From NCBI GenBank assembly GCA_017534815.1, contig JAFXVS010000023.1, forward strand, positions 1-40,674: a DNA stretch of 40,674 bases. Direction: 5' to 3'. A program made the position numbers and the translations under genes. The notes under the pieces are model-generated. The model worked only from the letters and a program-made list of their open reading frames with translations. It searched no databases and was not told where the DNA came from. This document shows, piece after piece, positions 38,777-40,674 of the stretch; the first letter of the stretch is position 1; every line of letters starts with the position of its first letter. This stretch comes from Bacteroidaceae bacterium. GTDB lineage: Bacteria > Bacteroidota > Bacteroidia > Bacteroidales > Bacteroidaceae.

Positions 38777-38789
38777 CATATTATAATGA

Positions 38790-40373
38790 TTGAAAAAGAA
38801 CGAAAATAGGTGCGTTTTGGATAAGAAAAACAGAAATATTAGAATTGTCGTCCTTCTATTGATATCATGGATTTTGTTGGGCGGCCAGACGTATGGTCAG
38901 AAAAACTTTGCTGTACGTAATAACTTGATTTATGACATCTCAGGTACACCCAACTTGGGTGTTGATGTGCGTGTGTCTCCTCATTGGACGTTAGGTCTCA
39001 ATGCGGGTTATCGTCCTTGGCCTTTGGATGATAAGACGACACGCAAGTGGAAGCATTTCTTGATTGCTCCAGAGTTGCGTCACTGGAATGACAGTACGTT
39101 CCACCGTTCCTATTGGGGTGCGAACGTCTTCTACAGTCATTATAATGTAGGACATGTGACCTTCCCATTCGGTCTTTACAAGACGGTGCGTGACTATCGT
39201 GTGCAGGGTGACCTCATTGGTTTGGGTGCTTTCTATGGACGTTCTTGGCGACTGAACCGTTACTTCCGTCTGGAAGGCGAGGTTGGTCTTGGTGTCGGTT
39301 ATACTTGGGCCAAGAAATATGAGTGCGCTCATTGTGGCACTTACCTCGGCCGTCACGACAAACCTTTCCTCATTCCTAAATTGACGCTCAACGTGGTTTA
39401 TCAGAAGACAGAGAAGAAGCAGCCTAAGGAGCCGATCATCACGCCAATCGACACCACAACACCTCCACCTCCAGTGCTGGCCGTTCATCCTGTGCAGGAA
39501 AATACTGGCAAGGCTGGTGCGCTTCAGCGTGAGAATCCTGTGCTGGCTAACATTGCACAATATCGTCCATATGACCGTACCCGCATCCTCCGCAAGGAGA
39601 AGGGAGCACTCTATGTACACTTCCCTCTAGACAAGAGCGAGTTGAGTCGTGACTTCCGCAGCAATGCCAGCACGCTTGACCGCATCGTGGATATCACCCG
39701 TCAGATTATGGCAGACTCCACCAGTTCCGTGCGCCGCATCCAGATTGTGGGTCTGGCATCCATCGAGGGTAGGGTGCAGCACAACGAGCAATTGGCATCC
39801 GACCGTGCTCAGGCACTTAAGCAATATGTGCAGCAGCAAGTGCCACAGGCGATCGACAACCTTTTCGATGTGGCCAACGGCGGCGAGGCTTGGGCTGACC
39901 TGCGTGACCAAATCAACGATGTCGTGACAGAGATGACGAAGAGCACAGCGGAGGCAGATGGCCGTCGCTTGGCAGGATTGAAGCAGGCCATCGACATCAT
40001 CGACAACGAACCTGACCTCACCCGTCGTGAGCAGCGTCTGCGTCAACTCGACGGTGGTCGTCCATTCGATTACATCAAGAAGAACTTCTTGGGTGATCAG
40101 CGTAATTCGGGCTACCTGCGTATCTACTTTGACTACGTGCCCGACACAGCTGCCGCCACCATCAATAAGGCCACTCAACTCATCCAGCAGGAGAAATTTG
40201 CTGAGGCTCTGCCTATGCTGCGAAGCGTTCAGCAAGACCCACGTTCATGGAACGCCCTCGCCGTTGCTCTTTGGGAAACAGGCGAGAAAGATGTGGCCCT
40301 CAACTTCTTCCGTCTCGCATCTCAGCAAGGCAATGCCGACGCTCGCGAAAACTTGAGAAAATTGCAGAAATAA
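38790..40373 (+). CDS. DUF3575/OmpA-like fimbria-associated outer-membrane protein
   Basis: After an N-terminal basic stretch and hydrophobic signal (IRIVVLLLISWILLGGQTYGQ), residues about 35-205 form a DUF3575-type barrel domain (FAVRNNLIYDISGTPNLGVDVRVSPHWTLGLNAGYRPW). A Pro/Thr linker (TTTPPPPV) follows, then an OmpA-like domain (VHFPLDKSELSRDFRSN, VGLASIEGRVQHNEQLASDRAQAL) and a C-terminal repeat-like helical part (AEALPMLRSVQQDPRSWNALAVALWE). Proteins of this kind precede Mfa-type fimbrial genes in Bacteroidales and probably help anchor or assemble the fimbria. The start is uncertain: no in-frame ATG precedes the signal, so TTG at 38790 or 38817 is used, while the nearby ATG (38786) opens a different seven-codon frame. 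Confidence 0.85.
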   Translation: MKKNENRCVLDKKNRNIRIVVLLLISWILLGGQTYGQKNFAVRNNLIYDISGTPNLGVDVRVSPHWTLGLNAGYRPWPLDDKTTRKWKHFLIAPELRHWNDSTFHRSYWGANVFYSHYNVGHVTFPFGLYKTVRDYRVQGDLIGLGAFYGRSWRLNRYFRLEGEVGLGVGYTWAKKYECAHCGTYLGRHDKPFLIPKLTLNVVYQKTEKKQPKEPIITPIDTTTPPPPVLAVHPVQENTGKAGALQRENPVLANIAQYRPYDRTRILRKEKGALYVHFPLDKSELSRDFRSNASTLDRIVDITRQIMADSTSSVRRIQIVGLASIEGRVQHNEQLASDRAQALKQYVQQQVPQAIDNLFDVANGGEAWADLRDQINDVVTEMTKSTAEADGRRLAGLKQAIDIIDNEPDLTRREQRLRQLDGGRPFDYIKKNFLGDQRNSGYLRIYFDYVPDTAAATINKATQLIQQEKFAEALPMLRSVQQDPRSWNALAVALWETGEKDVALNFFRLASQQGNADARENLRKLQK

Positions 40374-40438
40374 AAAATAATGATAAAGAGATTAGTTAGT
40401 AAGAACAAATAGTATTAACAAATAAACATTTAGTGATT

Positions 40439-40674
40439 ATGAAAAAGAATTTAGTTTATGCTATGATGAGCGCGATAGCACTCACGAGCGCAGTTAGTTT
40501 CACCGCTTGCTCGTCCGACGACGCAGTGGTGGAAAACAATCCTACGTATGATGGGAGCACAGTGAAGACTCAGTTCTCCATCTCATTCCCTGAGAATGTG
40601 GCTTCAACACGTATGACATCAGATATTGTGCAGGAGGCTCAATCTGTTGCAAAGTTTCGTGGTATGGATGGTAT
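40439..40674 (+). CDS. Mfa1-like fimbrillin lipoprotein (5' part only)
   Basis: Partial gene running off the window; 78 complete codons are visible. The signal MKKNLVYAMMSAIALTSAVS ends in a lipobox FTAC with Cys24, followed by SSDDAVVENN and VKTQFSISFPENVASTRMTSDIVQ, the start typical of Mfa1/FimA-type major fimbrial subunits of Bacteroidales. Such precursors are lipidated, transported to the outer membrane and then cleaved by a gingipain-like protease for polymerisation. It is 65 bp downstream of the DUF3575 gene with no promoter between them, so the two are cotranscribed. Accessory subunits are expected beyond the window. Confidence 0.8.
   Translation, partial: MKKNLVYAMMSAIALTSAVSFTACSSDDAVVENNPTYDGSTVKTQFSISFPENVASTRMTSDIVQEAQSVAKFRGMDG

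Larger units (their letters stand above)
38460..38789. other. Divergent regulatory region between the small lipoprotein and fimbrial genes
   Basis: This 330-bp stretch has no gene that I can support. It contains the lipoprotein leader (38460-38550), its -7 box and paired upstream repeats (to 38620), a T-rich tract, a run of seven G (38721-38727) and the plus-strand fimbrial promoter at 38769. Confidence 0.7.

Overview
The window comes from a Bacteroidales genome, most likely Prevotellaceae (Prevotella sensu lato). The evidence is consistent: almost every promoter carries the Bacteroidetes -7 box TAnnTTTG in place of an E. coli -10; Shine-Dalgarno sequences are weak or absent; and the genes include families typical of the order (DUF2851, DUF4421, DUF3575, a BY-kinase, an S46 dipeptidyl peptidase, a glycine-lipid acyltransferase pair, an Mfa1-type fimbrillin, and a GH43 enzyme with a YNLSG-type tail). 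It looks like ordinary chromosome. I see no insertion sequence, prophage, CRISPR array or integrase.

Layout. 1-5.8 kb: nucleoside kinase and DUF2851 gene on the minus strand with a tRNA-Arg(CCU) between them, then dapB-lepB-wbqC on plus. 5.8-9.9 kb: a minus-strand exopolysaccharide export set (Wza-like lipoprotein, Wzc-like BY-kinase, CpsB-like phosphatase). 10-14.5 kb: a glycine-lipid O-/N-acyltransferase pair, an acetyl-CoA hydrolase/CoA-transferase and xth. 14.5-20.8 kb: argS, a secreted Asn-rich low-complexity protein, and a GH43-SDR-rnhB operon, all minus. 20.8-21.3 kb: a 577-bp gene-free stretch packed with inverted and direct repeats. 21.3-29.6 kb: a probable long plus-strand operon of two paralogous Cache-HAMP sensors, a DUF4421 protein, a THUMP-like methyltransferase, a U32 protein and ruvB, closed by a terminator. 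29.8-36 kb: topA-aroK-speA-flippase with 1-4 bp overlaps. 36-38.2 kb: S46 peptidase. 38.3-38.5 kb: a 52-codon minus-strand Pro-rich lipoprotein. 38.8 kb to the end: start of a fimbrial locus (DUF3575/OmpA-like protein, then an Mfa1-like fimbrillin cut by the window edge).

Three observations go beyond routine annotation. First, the two adjacent sensors are duplicates, but the upstream one has lost its ATPase domain and has Asp where its partner has the phospho-accepting His, so it looks like a receptor-only pseudokinase coupled to an active kinase. Second, the Asn-rich secreted protein and the Pro-rich mini-lipoprotein, 21 kb apart, share a promoter design: two 8-bp direct repeats 21 bp apart, at exactly the same distance upstream of the same -7 box, followed by a similar initial transcript. 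This predicts one regulator for two low-complexity envelope proteins. Third, short repeats with a 7- or 8-bp period (TTTAGAG-like and relatives) recur in many intergenic gaps and once inside the argS reading frame.
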